Shown here: one piece after another, positions 6,653-7,278 of the stretch
How positions within the stretch are numbered: the stretch's first letter is position 1
How the letters are laid out: the number at the start of each line of letters is the position of its first letter
Source: Planctomycetota bacterium
GTDB lineage: Bacteria > Planctomycetota > Phycisphaerae > Sedimentisphaerales > Anaerohalosphaeraceae
Assembly (NCBI GenBank): GCA_003644215.1
Contig: QNBU01000053.1
Location: forward strand, 1 to 7,278
Length of the DNA: 7,278 bases
Reading direction: 5' to 3'
Made by a program: the position numbers and the translations under genes
Notes under the pieces: generated by a model
Told to the model about the DNA's origin: nothing
Seen by the model: the letters and a program-made list of their open reading frames with translations, nothing else
Database searches by the model: none

Positions 6653-7278
6653 AGAACACCTCCTCGGTTGCCGGGGTCATATCTGTGTCTCGATCTTCTT
6701 CTGCTCGCATCCGTTCCAGGGCCTTACGGTAATCAATGGGGATGACTTTAACAAACCGTCCGACCATATCCGGCCAGGCGTCCAGGATTTGTCGTGCGCG
6801 AGAACTTCGGGTTAGCTTTTCATGTTTTTGAATGAGGCCATAGAGCAGTTCCTTGTCGTCTTTTTTCCAGACACTCTCCAGATCCACCATGTCGAGGTTA
6901 CACAACGTATCGAACAGTTGATGTTCATCAAGGATATAAGCAATTCCACCGCTCATACCCGCTGCGAAGTTACAGCCAGTTTGGCCCAAAACGACGACCC
7001 GTCCGCCGGTCATATATTCACATCCATGGTCGCCAACACCTTCGACAACCGCTGTGGCGCCGCTGTTGCGAACACAGAACCGCTCGCCGGCCATCCCGTT
7101 GATAAAGGCCTCACCGCGTGTGGCGCCATAGAGCAGGGTGTTGCCGCCGATGATGTTTTCATGGGCCAGAAAGGGTGATCCGGGCGGTGTTTCAACGATG
7201 ATTTTGCCGCCGCAAAGTCCCTTGCCAAGATAGTCGTTGCTGTCGCCGATCAACTTTAAGGTTACGCCCTGTGTCAGA
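6645..7278 (-). CDS. gltB: Glutamate synthase large subunit, C-terminal end (partial, cut by window edge)
   Basis: The reading frame is open to the right edge, giving the last 210 residues (beginning LTQGVTLK) of a protein that is normally about 1,500 aa. What is visible is the GXGXG beta-helix domain at the C-terminus of Glt[17 protein letters not shown], then [40 protein letters not shown] and [12 protein letters not shown]. The helical tail [17 protein letters not shown] and the end [14 protein letters not shown] follow. This domain is structural, holding the amidotransferase and FMN synthase domains in position; the catalytic parts lie outside the window. A TTG at 7253 could be mistaken for a start, but homology continues upstream of it. 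It overlaps gltD by 8 bp. The operon promoter must lie beyond the right edge. Confidence 0.96.
   Translation of the reverse strand, partial: LTQGVTLKLIGDSNDYLGKGLCGGKIIVETPPGSPFLAHENIIGGNTLLYGATRGEAFINGMAGERFCVRNSGATAVVEGVGDHGCEYMTGGRVVVLGQTGCNFAAGMSGGIAYILDEHQLFDTLCNLDMVDLESVWKKDDKELLYGLIQKHEKLTRSSRARQILDAWPDMVGRFVKVIPIDYRKALERMRAEEDRDTDMTPATEEVFYG
6658..6665 (-). promoter_or_regulatory. Strong ribosome binding site for gltD inside gltB
   Basis: On the minus strand GAGGAGGT lies within the last codons of gltB, with its AGGAGG core 6 nt upstream of the gltD ATG. It fixes the gltD start and allows independent initiation as well as coupling to gltB translation. Confidence 0.8.

Noticed and set aside
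7251..7253. TTG as the start of the gltB fragment
   Set aside because: GltB-like sequence (LTQGVTLK) continues upstream to the window edge, so the gene is truncated by the window and not starting here.

Overview
This window is a compact nitrogen-assimilation neighbourhood from a bacterium with a sigma-54 regulatory layer. It has about 50% GC, no mobile elements, no RNA genes, and every gene is intact except the one cut by the right edge. The use of sigma-54, a NifA-type activator and a periplasm-facing Amt precursor points to a Gram-negative-type, probably diazotrophic lineage. The protein styles (GltD with a CHGTGCPL cysteine cluster, a PII with Phe at position 51) would fit a planctomycete/PVC-type or other anaerobic environmental bacterium. 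That placement is a weak inference and cannot be settled from the sequence alone.

Left half, plus strand: a GAF-AAA+-Fis enhancer-binding protein of the NifA type (30-1550) is followed by a 230-bp regulatory gap, then amtB (ammonium channel, 1781-3148) and glnK (PII protein, 3187-3528). The gap contains a very good -24/-12 sigma-54 promoter (1692-1706), a perfect 12-bp palindrome in the region sigma-54 RNA polymerase would melt (1707-1718), and a perfect 11-bp inverted repeat about 140 bp upstream of the predicted start site (1560-1601), where an enhancer would be expected. The layout suggests that the NifA-type protein, or another enhancer-binding protein, switches on the amtB-glnK pair.

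Right half, minus strand: the 3' end of gltB (glutamate synthase large subunit, cut by the right edge), gltD (small subunit, overlapping gltB by 8 bp) and nadE (glutamine-dependent NAD+ synthetase) form a co-directional gltB-gltD-nadE operon. It converges on glnK with only 24 bp between the stop codons.

Together the genes cover ammonium entry (AmtB), nitrogen and energy sensing (GlnK), transcriptional response (NifA-type), conversion of glutamine plus 2-oxoglutarate to glutamate (GltBD) and a major glutamine-consuming biosynthesis (NadE). I see no wholly new system. The points most worth a second look are the regulatory gap before amtB and a PII protein that lacks the classical modification sites.
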